A stretch of 51,055 bases of DNA from an uncultured Acidobacteriota bacterium. Its GTDB lineage: Bacteria; Acidobacteriota; Vicinamibacteria; Fen-336. The stretch is from positions 20,860 to 71,914 of the forward strand of contig CADEEV010000024.1 in NCBI GenBank assembly GCA_902826455.1. The letters are read 5' to 3'. The number at the start of each line of letters is the position of its first letter. Within the stretch, counting starts at the first letter, position 1. This document shows, in pieces, positions 18,032 through 27,447 of this stretch. The notes under the pieces are model-generated. The model searched no databases. It worked only from the letters and a program-made list of their open reading frames with translations, and had not been told where the DNA came from. The translations under genes were made by a program, and so were the position numbers.

Positions 18032-20311
18032 ATGGCGCTGCGCATCCCCTTCCGGCGGGCCGGCGCCCTGGGCCTGCTGGTCCTGTCGACAGCGGTGTCC
18101 TGCGCCCGCCCCCCCGCCGTGCCCGCACCGGGCCCGAGCGTCGTCCTGTTCGGCATCGACGCCGGGGACTGGGAGGCGATCGATCCGCTCACCCGGGCAG
18201 GAGAGCTGCCCAACCTGGGCCGGCTGCGCGCGCACGGACGGACCGGCGTCCTCCGAGCCGAGCCTCCTCTCGTGTCGCCGATTCTCTGGACGACGATTGC
18301 CACGGGGCGGCCCGCCGACGAGCACGGCGTCCTCGACTTCGTCGTGGACCTGCCAGGCGGAGGACAGGCCCCCGTCGCCGCGACGAGCCGTCGTGTGCCG
18401 GCGCTCTGGAATCTGTTCTCGCGGGCGCGGCGCTCCTCCGCCGTGATCGGCTGGTGGGCGACCTGGCCCGTCGAGACCATCGTCGGCACCATCGTCTCGG
18501 ACCGTGTCGCGCCGCAGCTCACCCGCGCCCTCCCGGAGATCGACGCCGGCAGCGTCTTCCCTGCTTCCGCGATCGGTCGCTTCAACCCGCTCCTCGTGTC
18601 CGCGGCCTCGATCACGACCGAAGAACTCATGGAGCACGTGCCGGTCGCAGCCGCCCGCGTGGCGACGGCGCGCGCCGGCCTCGGTCGGAACGAGGGCGCG
18701 TTCTATGCCGACCCCGTCACGCACCTCGCTGCGACCGTGGCCGCAACCCGCACCTACGGTGCGATCGCCGAAGAAGCGCTCCGCAGCGATCGCCCGGCGC
18801 TGCTCGCCGTGTACTTCGAGGCCGTCGATACGGTGTCGCACCGATTCGTGCGCGATGGAAGCCTGGGACCGGCCGCCATCTCGGCCGCATACCGGGACGT
18901 CGACGCCGTGCTGGGTCGCCTCGCGAGGGCGGCGCCTCCGGACGCATGGTTCGTGATCTGCTCCGATCACGGGTTCCACTCCGCCTCGGCCGACGTTCGC
19001 GAGGACCCCGCGAACCTGACGGGGCCCGCCACCGCCTGGCACCGGCCCTACGGCATCGTGGGCGCGATTCGCGCGGACGTGCTCGCCGGTCACGCGAACG
19101 GCGTCGCGCGCGACGTCGGGCTCGTCTCCCCGCTCGACATCGCTCCCACCGTGCTCACAGCGGCGGGCCTGCCTCCGACGACCCGCATGACGGGGCGTGT
19201 AGTCGACGGGCTCGTTCCTGACGGCGGGGCCGCCGCGACCGCTCCTCGGGTCGAGGTGCCCGACGCGGCGCCTCAGGGCACAGCCGCGCGTGGACCGCTC
19301 GACGCCGAGGTCGAGGCGCGGCTCCGGGCCCTCGGCTACGTGGGATCGACGCCCTCTTCCTTGGCGCGCCTCAACCTGGCGGAGGCTTTGTATCGCCGCG
19401 GCCGGCTCGATGCGGCGGCACGGGAGCTCCGTGCCCGCCTCGAATCCAGGCCCGACGACCTGAGCGCGCTCCTTTGGTCCGCCCGGATTGCCGCGGATCA
19501 GGGGCGTGCCGCCGAAGCCATGGTCTTCTATGCGCGAGCGGCTCGGGTTCCCGGTTCTGCGGCTGACGTTCTCGTGCCCGCCGCGACCCTCGCGGCGCGG
19601 TCGGGCCTCGCAACCGCCATGGAGCCGATCCTCGCGGACCTGTCCGAGGCCGAGCGCACGAGCGCGCCCGCGCGCACGGCTCAGGGCCTCCTGGAGCTCT
19701 CGCGACGGCGTCCGCGGGACGCCGAGCGCGAGTTTCGCGCGGCGCTCGCGCGCGACCCTGCGTTTGCCGAGGCGTTGACCGGCCTGCTCGAGCTCCTGGC
19801 ATCCCAGGGGCGCGCCGCCGCAGCCGTACCGGTCCTCCGCCGGGGCGCCGAGCGCGCACCGCACTCCCCGCGGCATCTGGCCCTCTATGGCGCGGCCTTG
19901 CTTGGGGCGCGGAGCCCCGGCGAGGCGGAGCAAGTCCTCGCCTCCGCCTTGCGTCTCGCTCCGGACGGCGACGCCGTGCGCGTCGACCTGGCGCGCGCGC
20001 AACTGGGCCTGGGAAAAGCCGCGGCTGCACTCGACGTCCTGGGCCCGACGGCTCCCTCGATGGAACGGGCCCTCTTGCGCGGCGCCGCCTTCTCGCTCCT
20101 GGACCAGTGGCCGGCGGCCTCCGCGGAGTACCGCTCGGCCCTGGCCCTAGCACCCCAGCCCGGCATCGATCTCTTGAACGCCCTGGCTTGGGCCGAGCTC
20201 AAGCAAGGCCGCACGAAGGAAGCGGCCGCGCTGCTCGACCGCTCCCTGGGCCTGCGTCACGATCAGTCCGAGATCGCGCGGCTTCGCGCCTCGCTGCGGG
20301 GGCGCTCTTGA
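18032..20311 (+). CDS. Lipoprotein with type I phosphodiesterase/AP-superfamily domain and TPR repeats
   Basis: First of three coupled genes; 759 residues. N-terminus is a lipoprotein-type signal (GLLVLSTAVSC, Cys24). Residues ~35-400 are an alkaline-phosphatase-superfamily domain: metal-binding Asp43 in LFGIDAGDWEAID, predicted nucleophile Ser82 in SPILWTTIATGRPADEHGV, and CSDHGFHSA with SPLDIAPTVL. Residues ~440-759 are TPR-type helical repeats (RLNLAEALYRRGRLDAAARELR, LNALAWAELKQGRTKEAAALLDRSL). It likely hydrolyses or transfers a phospho-group on the envelope surface while the TPRs bind partners. Start ATG 18032 is set by the -10 at 18016. A farther in-frame ATG (17945) lies upstream of the promoter. 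Substrate unknown. Confidence 0.8.
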   Translation: MALRIPFRRAGALGLLVLSTAVSCARPPAVPAPGPSVVLFGIDAGDWEAIDPLTRAGELPNLGRLRAHGRTGVLRAEPPLVSPILWTTIATGRPADEHGVLDFVVDLPGGGQAPVAATSRRVPALWNLFSRARRSSAVIGWWATWPVETIVGTIVSDRVAPQLTRALPEIDAGSVFPASAIGRFNPLLVSAASITTEELMEHVPVAAARVATARAGLGRNEGAFYADPVTHLAATVAATRTYGAIAEEALRSDRPALLAVYFEAVDTVSHRFVRDGSLGPAAISAAYRDVDAVLGRLARAAPPDAWFVICSDHGFHSASADVREDPANLTGPATAWHRPYGIVGAIRADVLAGHANGVARDVGLVSPLDIAPTVLTAAGLPPTTRMTGRVVDGLVPDGGAAATAPRVEVPDAAPQGTAARGPLDAEVEARLRALGYVGSTPSSLARLNLAEALYRRGRLDAAARELRARLESRPDDLSALLWSARIAADQGRAAEAMVFYARAARVPGSAADVLVPAATLAARSGLATAMEPILADLSEAERTSAPARTAQGLLELSRRRPRDAEREFRAALARDPAFAEALTGLLELLASQGRAAAAVPVLRRGAERAPHSPRHLALYGAALLGARSPGEAEQVLASALRLAPDGDAVRVDLARAQLGLGKAAAALDVLGPTAPSMERALLRGAAFSLLDQWPAASAEYRSALALAPQPGIDLLNALAWAELKQGRTKEAAALLDRSLGLRHDQSEIARLRASLRGRS

Positions 20312-22476
20312 AGCGCGTCGGCGTCGTCGTGCTGCTCGTGGCGGCCGCGGGCGCCGGCGTCCTGTCCTGGCGTCGGCCCCTCGAGCCGCGGCGTCCGGCG
20401 CGACCCAACGTTCTCCTCGTGACGGTCGACACGCTCCGCGCCGATCGCCTCGGCGCCTACGGAGCCACGTTCGGCGCGACGCCGAGTCTCGACCGGCTCG
20501 CGACGCGAGGCGTGCGGTTCGCGACGGCCATCGCTCACGCTCCCCTGACGGCGCCGTCACACGCGTCGATCCTCACGGGCCTGCTGCCGCCTCGCCACGG
20601 AGTGCGCGAGAACGGGGCCTTCGTCCTGCCGGCGGGCCTCCCGACCCTTGCGGAGCGCTTCGCGGCCGAAGGCTATCGCACGGCCGCCTTCGTCTCGGGC
20701 TTCCCCCTGGATCACCGCTTCGGCCTCGGACGCGGATTCGTCCACTACGACGACCAGCTCCCCCATGGCAGCGATCCGCGACGCGCGCCGTATGTCGAGC
20801 GGCCGGGCGATGCGACGACCGAGGCCGCGCGGCGCTGGATCCGCGGCGCCGGCGGGTCGTGGTGTGCGTGGATCCATTACTTCGACCCCCACGCGCCCTA
20901 TGAAGCCCCCACCCTTGTCGCGGCGCGCTTTCCGGGCCACCCGTACGAGGCCGAGATCGCGTTCGTCGATGCGAGCCTCGGCGACCTCCTCGACGAGCTC
21001 GAGACGCGCGAGCCCGGCCGCACCCTCGTGCTCGTGACCGCCGATCACGGCGAGGGCCTCGGCGACCACGGCGAGGCCACGCACGGCGTGTTCCTGTACG
21101 ACTCGACCTTGCGCGTCCCGTTCTTGCTCGCCGGTCCGGGCGTGGACGCCGGAAGGGTCGTGGAGACGGTGGCGCGCGGCGTCGACGTCCTGCCGACGCT
21201 GCTCGACCTCGCCGGCCTACCGCCGTTGCCCGCGAGCGACGGCCGCTCCCTCCGGCCGGCGATCGAGGGCCGCGCAATGGCGGACGCTCCTACGTATTCG
21301 GAATCCCTGTTCGCCAGCCTCAACCTCGGCTGGGCGCCGCTCCACTCCTGGCGCACGCGCTCGCTCAAGCTGATCGCCGCCCCGGTGCCGGAGCTGTTCG
21401 ACCTCGCGAGCGATCCCCACGAAGAGCACGACCTTGCCGCTACGCGTCCGGAGAGCGTGACAGAACTGGAACGCCCTCTCCACGCCGCGCTGGCGGCTCC
21501 TGCGCCCGACGCGGCCTCGACGCAGAGCCCCGATGCGGCCGAGCGACTGCGGGCCCTCGGCTACCTGGCGGGGTCGGCGCCCACGACCCGGAGAAGCCTC
21601 CGCGACCCCAAGGCGGGCCGGGAGATCCTGCAGCTTCTCGAGCGGGGCCTCGCCGAGGCGCGGGCGAACCCGGGCATGGCTATCGATGCCCTCAGCGCCG
21701 TCCTGGCGGCGGAGCCCGACATGCCTCTCGCCCGCCGCTACCGGGCGATCGCCTTCCAGATGGCCCGGCGGCATCGCGAGGCCCTGGCCGACCTGAAGCG
21801 ACTCGAGAGCAATACCGCTCCCAACCTCGAAGACCTGATCCTGCTCGGCGAGACCCAGCGCCTCGCCGGCGACAAGGAGTCTGCCCTCGCGACGTTCGAC
21901 CGCGCGCTGCGCTTCGCTCCGGGCGCGCCCGAGCCCCTGCTGTTTCGGGCCCGGGCCTTGCGCGCCCTCGAACGCCGTCCCGAGGCCGAAGCCGGTTTCG
22001 AGGCGGTCCTCGCCGTGGATCCCAACAACGCGGAGGCGCGGCGCGGTCTGGGAGAGCTGGCTCTCGCGGCCGGCGACGTGGATCGGGCCGGCTCCCTCTA
22101 CGAGCGCCTGCTCTCGGACGACTCGCAGGACGTGGGCGCCATGATCAAGCTCGGCGTGGTTCGGGTTCGCAGTCAACGCCTTCCCGAGGCGCTGCGGCTC
22201 TTCGAGGCCGCCGTGGCTCTTGAGCCCCGCAACGCCGAGGCGCTCGTGGATCTCGCCGGGGCCCTCGCCAAGAGCGGCCGGCCGGCCGAAGCCGTCTCGT
22301 ACTTCGAGCGTGCCCTGACCGCCGGCGGCGAGACGACCTCAGCCCTCAACGGGCTCGGCTTCGCCCGGCTCGAGGCCGGAGACGGACCGGGCGGCCTGCG
22401 CGCGTTGCGCCGTTCCTTGTCCCTCGATCCCCACCAGGCGCCGTTGGTCGCAGTCGTCAAGGAGTTGTCCCGGTGA
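20308..22476 (+). CDS. Membrane-anchored sulfatase-fold (AP superfamily) protein with TPR repeats
   Basis: 722 residues. Start is TTG 20308, overlapping the previous stop as TTGA; no ATG lies nearby and the N-terminal hydrophobic anchor (about 4-21) begins directly. The sulfatase-like domain shows PNVLLVTVDTLRADRLGAYG (Asp41), APLTAPSHASILTG with Thr81 at the nucleophile position, HYFDPHAPYEAP and TADHGEGLGDHGEATHG. Sulfatases need Cys/Ser-x-Pro-x-Arg for formylglycine; here it is Thr-Ala-Pro-Ser-His. Phosphoethanolamine/phosphoglycerol-transferase chemistry is therefore more likely than sulfate hydrolysis. Residues ~480-722 are TPRs (AEAGFEAVLAVDPNNAEARRG). Active site should face the periplasm. 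Confidence 0.82.
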   Translation: MKRVGVVVLLVAAAGAGVLSWRRPLEPRRPARPNVLLVTVDTLRADRLGAYGATFGATPSLDRLATRGVRFATAIAHAPLTAPSHASILTGLLPPRHGVRENGAFVLPAGLPTLAERFAAEGYRTAAFVSGFPLDHRFGLGRGFVHYDDQLPHGSDPRRAPYVERPGDATTEAARRWIRGAGGSWCAWIHYFDPHAPYEAPTLVAARFPGHPYEAEIAFVDASLGDLLDELETREPGRTLVLVTADHGEGLGDHGEATHGVFLYDSTLRVPFLLAGPGVDAGRVVETVARGVDVLPTLLDLAGLPPLPASDGRSLRPAIEGRAMADAPTYSESLFASLNLGWAPLHSWRTRSLKLIAAPVPELFDLASDPHEEHDLAATRPESVTELERPLHAALAAPAPDAASTQSPDAAERLRALGYLAGSAPTTRRSLRDPKAGREILQLLERGLAEARANPGMAIDALSAVLAAEPDMPLARRYRAIAFQMARRHREALADLKRLESNTAPNLEDLILLGETQRLAGDKESALATFDRALRFAPGAPEPLLFRARALRALERRPEAEAGFEAVLAVDPNNAEARRGLGELALAAGDVDRAGSLYERLLSDDSQDVGAMIKLGVVRVRSQRLPEALRLFEAAVALEPRNAEALVDLAGALAKSGRPAEAVSYFERALTAGGETTSALNGLGFARLEAGDGPGGLRALRRSLSLDPHQAPLVAVVKELSR

Positions 22477-24533
22477 AACGGCGGCCTGAGCCCGACACGC
22501 CGCCGCGCCGGCCATCCTCCGCCCGCTGGCTCGGGGCAGCAGCTCTCGCGATCATCGCTGTCGGCGTCTTCGGGTGGCTGCGGCGGCCCGCGAGCGGGCC
22601 TCCGGCCGATCCGCCCCTCGACCTGCTGCTCGTGACCCTGGACACGACCCGGGCCGATCACCTCGGGTGCTACGGGTACGCCCCGGCCCGCACGCGCCGG
22701 CTCGATCAGCTGGCGGCCGAAGGCGTGCGCTTCGAGCGCGCCTACGCCAGCGCGCCGATCACCCTGCCCGCCCACGCCTCGCTGTTCACCGGGCTGTATC
22801 CCTTCGAGCACGGCGTCCGGAACAACGGCAACTTCTACCTCGCCGACCGCTACGAGACCCTGGCCACGACCCTCCACGCGCGCGGCTACCAGACGGGCGC
22901 CTTCGTGAGCGCGTTCGTCCTGGACCGGCGCTACGGCCTCGCCCGCGGCTTCGACGTCTACGACGACCGCATGGAAGGCGCCCAGCGCCAGGTCCTCACC
23001 CTCGAGGCCGAGCGCCGGGGCGATCGCACGGCCCTCGCGCTGTCGCGTTGGCTCGAGAGCCGCGCGTCGTCGGAGCGGCCGATCTTCTCGTGGCTCCACC
23101 TCTACGACCCTCACGAGCCCTACGCGCCGCCCGGCCCCTTCCGCGAGGCCGTGCCGGGATCGCCCTACGACGGAGAGATCGCCTTCGCCGATGCCGCCAT
23201 CGCGTCGATCCTGGACAAGCTGCGAGCGCTCGGCCGTCTCGATCGCACGCTGGTCGCGGTGGTGGCGGATCACGGCGAGAGTCTCGGAGAGCACGGCGAA
23301 GAGACGCACTCGATGTTCGTCTACGAGAGCGCGATCCGGATCCCCTTCCTCTTGTGGCGGCCGGGACGGCTCCCGACCGGCAAGGTCGTCACTCAGCCGG
23401 TGCGCGGCATCGATCTGACGCCGACCCTTCTCGACATCCTGCGTGCGCCGCCTCTGCCGACGTCCCACGCGCGCAGCCTCGTTCCGCTGATCCTGGGTGC
23501 TGCGGAGGGTGGCGCCGAGCCGTCCCACGCCGAGACGCTCCTGCCTCAGTTCTACATGAACTGGGCGCCGCTCCGGACCCTGGTCGACGAGCGCTACAAG
23601 CTCATCGACGCGCCGCGTCCCGAGCTCTACGACCTGCGCGAGGACCCGGGCGAGACGCGCAATCTCTACGATGCGCAGCCCGAGACCGCGAAGGCGCTCC
23701 GGGCCGAGCTCGAGCGGCTCACGGCGGGCAGCGCCGGCGCCATGAGCCTGTCTAGCCTCGATCGCGAGGCACTCGAGAAGCTCTCGGCTCTCGGCTACGT
23801 CGGCGCCAGCCACGACGCGGGCGTGACGGCCACCGCGTCGCGCGTCGACCCCAAGGACATGATCGGCGTCTTCAACCGCCTGCGCCGGGCGAACGGCGCG
23901 GTGCGCGACCGCCGCTTCGCGGAGGCGCTGCCCATCCTCCAGGAAGTCCTGCGCGACGAGCCCCGCAACGCCTTCGCACAGCTCGTGCTGGGCAGCGCCT
24001 ACATGGGCCTCGGACGGTTCGGCCAGGCGCTCGCCCAGTTTCGAACCTACGTGGGGCTGGTCCCGACGAGCTCCTACGCCCACCTCTGGATGGCCATCTG
24101 CCATCTGAACCTGGGCGCACGCGCGGAAGCGCTGCGTGAGGCGGACGCGGCCCTCGCGCTCGACCCGAAGTTCACCGACGCCCGCGTCCTGCGCGCCGGC
24201 GTCCTCGCGACGGAAGGGCGGCATGCCGAAGCGATCGCCGAGCTGCGCAGCGCCGTCGCGACCGATCCGGCCAAGGCCATGGTGCGCCTCGACCTGGCGA
24301 AGGTGCTGGCCGAGGCCGGCCAGGCCGACGAGGCGCGACGCGAGTACGACGCGATCCTCGCGCAGGAGCCCGACTACGCCCCGGCACTCGTGGGCCGCGG
24401 CGCGCTTCGGGCGCGGGCCCGCGACGTCGCCGGCGCCGAAGCCGACCTGCGGCGCGCCCTCGAGATCGACCCGACCCAGGACAGCGCCCGTGAGAACCTG
24501 GCACTGCTGCTGAAGGCACAGGGCCAGAAATAG
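22473..24533 (+). CDS. Membrane-anchored sulfatase-fold (AP superfamily) protein with TPR repeats
   Basis: 686 residues from GTG 22473, overlapping the previous stop as GTGA. Same architecture as its neighbour: short basic/proline-rich start, membrane anchor (about 19-36), catalytic domain, TPR tail. Motifs: LLLVTLDTTRADHLGCYGY (Asp57), APITLPAHASLFTG with Thr97 at the nucleophile position, HLYDPHEPYAPPG, VADHGESLGEHGEETHS. TPR section ~470-686 (AQLVLGSAYMGLGRFGQALAQF, VRLDLAKVLAEAGQADEARREY). The two sulfatase-fold genes look like diverged duplicates. Followed by an 11-bp hairpin at 24536. Role inferred as envelope group transferase or hydrolase. Confidence 0.82.
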   Translation: MKRRPEPDTPPRRPSSARWLGAAALAIIAVGVFGWLRRPASGPPADPPLDLLLVTLDTTRADHLGCYGYAPARTRRLDQLAAEGVRFERAYASAPITLPAHASLFTGLYPFEHGVRNNGNFYLADRYETLATTLHARGYQTGAFVSAFVLDRRYGLARGFDVYDDRMEGAQRQVLTLEAERRGDRTALALSRWLESRASSERPIFSWLHLYDPHEPYAPPGPFREAVPGSPYDGEIAFADAAIASILDKLRALGRLDRTLVAVVADHGESLGEHGEETHSMFVYESAIRIPFLLWRPGRLPTGKVVTQPVRGIDLTPTLLDILRAPPLPTSHARSLVPLILGAAEGGAEPSHAETLLPQFYMNWAPLRTLVDERYKLIDAPRPELYDLREDPGETRNLYDAQPETAKALRAELERLTAGSAGAMSLSSLDREALEKLSALGYVGASHDAGVTATASRVDPKDMIGVFNRLRRANGAVRDRRFAEALPILQEVLRDEPRNAFAQLVLGSAYMGLGRFGQALAQFRTYVGLVPTSSYAHLWMAICHLNLGARAEALREADAALALDPKFTDARVLRAGVLATEGRHAEAIAELRSAVATDPAKAMVRLDLAKVLAEAGQADEARREYDAILAQEPDYAPALVGRGALRARARDVAGAEADLRRALEIDPTQDSARENLALLLKAQGQK

Positions 24534-24535
24534 AA

Positions 24536-24560
24536 CGGGCGGGGCCGACGGCCCCGCCCG
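24536..24560. terminator. Strong GC hairpin between convergent operons
   Basis: CGGGCGGGGCC - GAC - GGCCCCGCCCG gives an 11-bp perfect stem with a three-base loop, two bases after the stop of the third AP-superfamily gene and ~26 bases from the stop of the convergent TonB receptor. No T-tract on either strand, so it may act as a Rho-aided or bidirectional transcript end. Confidence 0.6.
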
Positions 24561-24585
24561 AGCCCGCGTCGAACGACTCTGCGGC

Positions 24586-27447
24586 CTAGAAGCGGAAGCG
24601 CACTCCGAACTCCGCCTGCCGCTGGCTGTTCGGGACCACCTGCGTCGGCGTCCCGAAGTTGTTCGCGGTGTAGATCACGTTGAAGCCCTGGTTGGGGTCC
24701 ACGAGGAAGTTCACGTGGTTCGTGATGTTGAACATCTCGAACAGCACCTCGACCGACTTGTCCTTCGCGAACGTGAAGGACTTCGAGATGCGGGCGTCCA
24801 GGGTGAAGAACGAGCCGTCCTTGCCGTCGAACTGCGAGAACTCGGCCGTGCCGAGCGGGTTGAACTCGCGGAACGAGTTGCGGGGGAACGGCCGACCCGT
24901 GGCCGGATCGTTGGCGCGCAGACCGCTGCGGGCGCCGGCCGCCACAAGCGCGCCCGAGTAGGGCTTGCCCGTGTTCCACTGCATGGCCGACGACACCTGG
25001 AAGCCGTGCCCCAGGTCGAACACGCCGGCGCCCGTGACGCGGTGACGGATGTCATCGGCCGAGTAGCCGTAGTCCCCCTCGAAGTCGAGGTTGGTCAGGT
25101 CTCCGGGCTGTGAGCCGAAGTCGTTGGCGATGTTCTTCGCCGTGGACCAAGCGTAGGTGCCCAGGATCTGGGTCCGCGACGTGCGGTACTTGCCGGCCAC
25201 GTAGACCGCGTCGAAGTTGGAGTGACCCCGGTTGCCCTCGATGCGCAGCGCGCCCAGGTTGGGAGCGAAGACCCCCGCGGGCGAGATCCGCGTGCTGAGG
25301 TTCTGGGCGTTGTTGATCTGCCAGCGATGCACCTGGTTCTGGCCCGTGGTGTGGACGTAGTCGACGTCGAAGGCCAGGCTCTTCCCGGGCTGCACCGAGA
25401 ACCCGCCCGTGAAGTGGTGCGCCTGCGGCTGCACCAGATCGGGGGCGGTGATGCGCGTGAGCTGACCCGCGAAGGTCGGGTCGAGGAGCGAGTTGCGGAT
25501 CGCGTCGGCGTTGGCCGCGTACTGGAGCGGCGTGAACGGCGGCGGCGACAGCGTCAGGAAGTTGAGGGCGGAAGCCGGGTCGCTCCAAGCCTCGTAGAGC
25601 GTCACGTTCTGGAAGATCTCGTCGTAGTACTTGCCGTACCCGCCACGGATCACGAGCTTCGAGTTGCCGTTCACGTCGTAGGCGAAGCCGACGCGGGGAC
25701 CCACGTTGTTCTTGTCCTGCACGTTCTGGCTCGGGAAGCCCGCGGCGGCGAGAGCCGTCTTGCCGACCGGGTTGAACTTGTTCGCGTAGGGCCCCTTCTG
25801 GATCTCGTAGCGCACGCCCAGGTTCAGGGTCAGGCGCGGAGTGGGCTTCCAGTCGTCCTGGAGATACCCGGCGAGGTACGTCCAGTCGTCGTCGGCTTCG
25901 TTGGTGCCGGCCGACCCGGTCCAGGTGTCCGCGATGCCGTTGAGGTACGCGTTCACTCCGCCCGGGCGCTGGGTGTTGAAGATGAAGTTGCCGTACAGCG
26001 TAGGAATGAAGAACCCGCCGTAGTGAGAGGCGAGCACCTCCGCGCCGACCTTGAAGTCGTGGTCGCCCGCCCAGCCCTCCTTGCGGAACGAGAAGTCGTC
26101 ACGCACCTGGAGACGCTTCTGGATCGTCTGCTGCGGCGTGTTGCCGCTGGCGCCGAAGGTGAAGTCCGGGGTCACGACCTGGGGGTTGCTGTTGTCGTTC
26201 GCCACCAGGTTGTTCGTGAAGTGCTGGTAGAGCACGACGAACTCGTTGAGCTTGCTGCTGCCCAGCACCGTGGTGTTCTTGAGGATGCCCGAGTGGATCT
26301 TGTTCGTGTTGAGAGCACCCGCCGACTCCAGGATGTTGCCGCCCACGAAGTCGTTCTCGCGCTTCTGGTCCTCGAGGGAGTACCGCACGTAGGCCGAGTT
26401 GTTGGCGCTCACCTGGAAGTCGACCTTGCCCGTGAACAGGTGGTTGCGGAAGGGCTTCGCGACGGAGCCCTCCTCGTCGGGCAGGACGCCGTTGGTGGTG
26501 ATCTGGGTCTGCTCGTTGCGCCGGTTGCGCTCGTAGGACAGGAAGAAGTGCGCCTTGTCCTTCGAGATCGGCCCGCCGATCGTGCCGCCGAACTGCTGCT
26601 GGTCGAAGTCGGGCTTCTCAGCGTTCGCCTGCTCCTCGAAGAAGGTGCGGGAGTTGAGGCGCTGGTCACGGGCGAACAGGAACGCCGTGCCGTGGAGATC
26701 GTTGGTCCCGCTCTTGGTGATGACGTTCACGACGCCGCCGACCGACCGGCCGTACTCGGCGCTGTAGCGGTTCGTCGTGACCTTGTACTCCTGGATTGCG
26801 TCGGAGCTGAACTGCTGGAGCAGCCCGCGCACGACGCCGTCGTTGTTGTCGCCGCCGTCGACGTTGATGATCACCGAACGGCCGGTGCCGCCCGAGAAGC
26901 TCACCCCGCCGACCTCGGTCTTCGTCGGGTCGTAGTAGCTGGCGGAGCGCGTGCCCGGCACCAGGAGCGACAGATCCTGGAACTTGCGACCGTTGAGCGG
27001 GATGTTCTCCACGAGCTTCTGCGTGATGACCTGGCCGACGTCCGACGTGGTGCTCGAGACGAGCGGCGTCTCGCCGGTCACCGTGATCGTCTCCGCCTGC
27101 TGGGAGACGGACATCGAGAAGTCGGCCGTCGCGGTCGAAGAGACCTGCACGATCACGCGGCGGGCCTGCTTGCCGAAGCCCGTGAGCTCGGACGTGACCT
27201 CGTACTCGCCGGCCGGCAACGATCCGATCCTGAACGTTCCGTTCGCACTGGACGTGACGGTGCGCGTGAGACCTGTGCCGACGTTCCTGGCCGTGATCGA
27301 CGCGCCCGGGACCGCCGCCTTCGTTTCGTCGAAGACACGGCCGTCGATGCTGCCCGCGTCGCTCTGCGCCCAGCTCGAAGCTGGGACGAGTGCGACAACC
27401 GCGGCCAACAGCGCGAAGATCGCGAAACGAAGTCGCGATGCGTTCAT
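24586..27447 (-). CDS. TonB-dependent receptor, Oar-like, with N-terminal carboxypeptidase-regulatory domain
   Basis: Outer-membrane receptor of 953 residues. Signal peptide (FAIFALLAAVVALVPASSWA), then an Ig-like carboxypeptidase-regulatory domain (GSIDGRVFDETKAAVPGASI to FRIGSLPAGEYEV), a plug domain (VITQKLVENIPLNGRKFQDL, EYGRSVGGVVNVITKSGTN) and a long beta-barrel closing with GVRFRF, an outer-membrane insertion signal with terminal Phe. Oar-like receptors import large or glycan ligands using TonB energy. ATG 27447 is chosen because GGAGG lies upstream; an in-frame ATG at 27519 lacks one and would spoil the signal peptide. The tyrosine- and asparagine-rich barrel makes it less GC-biased than its neighbours. 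No TonB/ExbBD nearby, but the anti-sigma factor at 11397 ends in a TonB-C-like domain. Confidence 0.92.
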   Translation of the reverse strand: MNASRLRFAIFALLAAVVALVPASSWAQSDAGSIDGRVFDETKAAVPGASITARNVGTGLTRTVTSSANGTFRIGSLPAGEYEVTSELTGFGKQARRVIVQVSSTATADFSMSVSQQAETITVTGETPLVSSTTSDVGQVITQKLVENIPLNGRKFQDLSLLVPGTRSASYYDPTKTEVGGVSFSGGTGRSVIINVDGGDNNDGVVRGLLQQFSSDAIQEYKVTTNRYSAEYGRSVGGVVNVITKSGTNDLHGTAFLFARDQRLNSRTFFEEQANAEKPDFDQQQFGGTIGGPISKDKAHFFLSYERNRRNEQTQITTNGVLPDEEGSVAKPFRNHLFTGKVDFQVSANNSAYVRYSLEDQKRENDFVGGNILESAGALNTNKIHSGILKNTTVLGSSKLNEFVVLYQHFTNNLVANDNSNPQVVTPDFTFGASGNTPQQTIQKRLQVRDDFSFRKEGWAGDHDFKVGAEVLASHYGGFFIPTLYGNFIFNTQRPGGVNAYLNGIADTWTGSAGTNEADDDWTYLAGYLQDDWKPTPRLTLNLGVRYEIQKGPYANKFNPVGKTALAAAGFPSQNVQDKNNVGPRVGFAYDVNGNSKLVIRGGYGKYYDEIFQNVTLYEAWSDPASALNFLTLSPPPFTPLQYAANADAIRNSLLDPTFAGQLTRITAPDLVQPQAHHFTGGFSVQPGKSLAFDVDYVHTTGQNQVHRWQINNAQNLSTRISPAGVFAPNLGALRIEGNRGHSNFDAVYVAGKYRTSRTQILGTYAWSTAKNIANDFGSQPGDLTNLDFEGDYGYSADDIRHRVTGAGVFDLGHGFQVSSAMQWNTGKPYSGALVAAGARSGLRANDPATGRPFPRNSFREFNPLGTAEFSQFDGKDGSFFTLDARISKSFTFAKDKSVEVLFEMFNITNHVNFLVDPNQGFNVIYTANNFGTPTQVVPNSQRQAEFGVRFRF

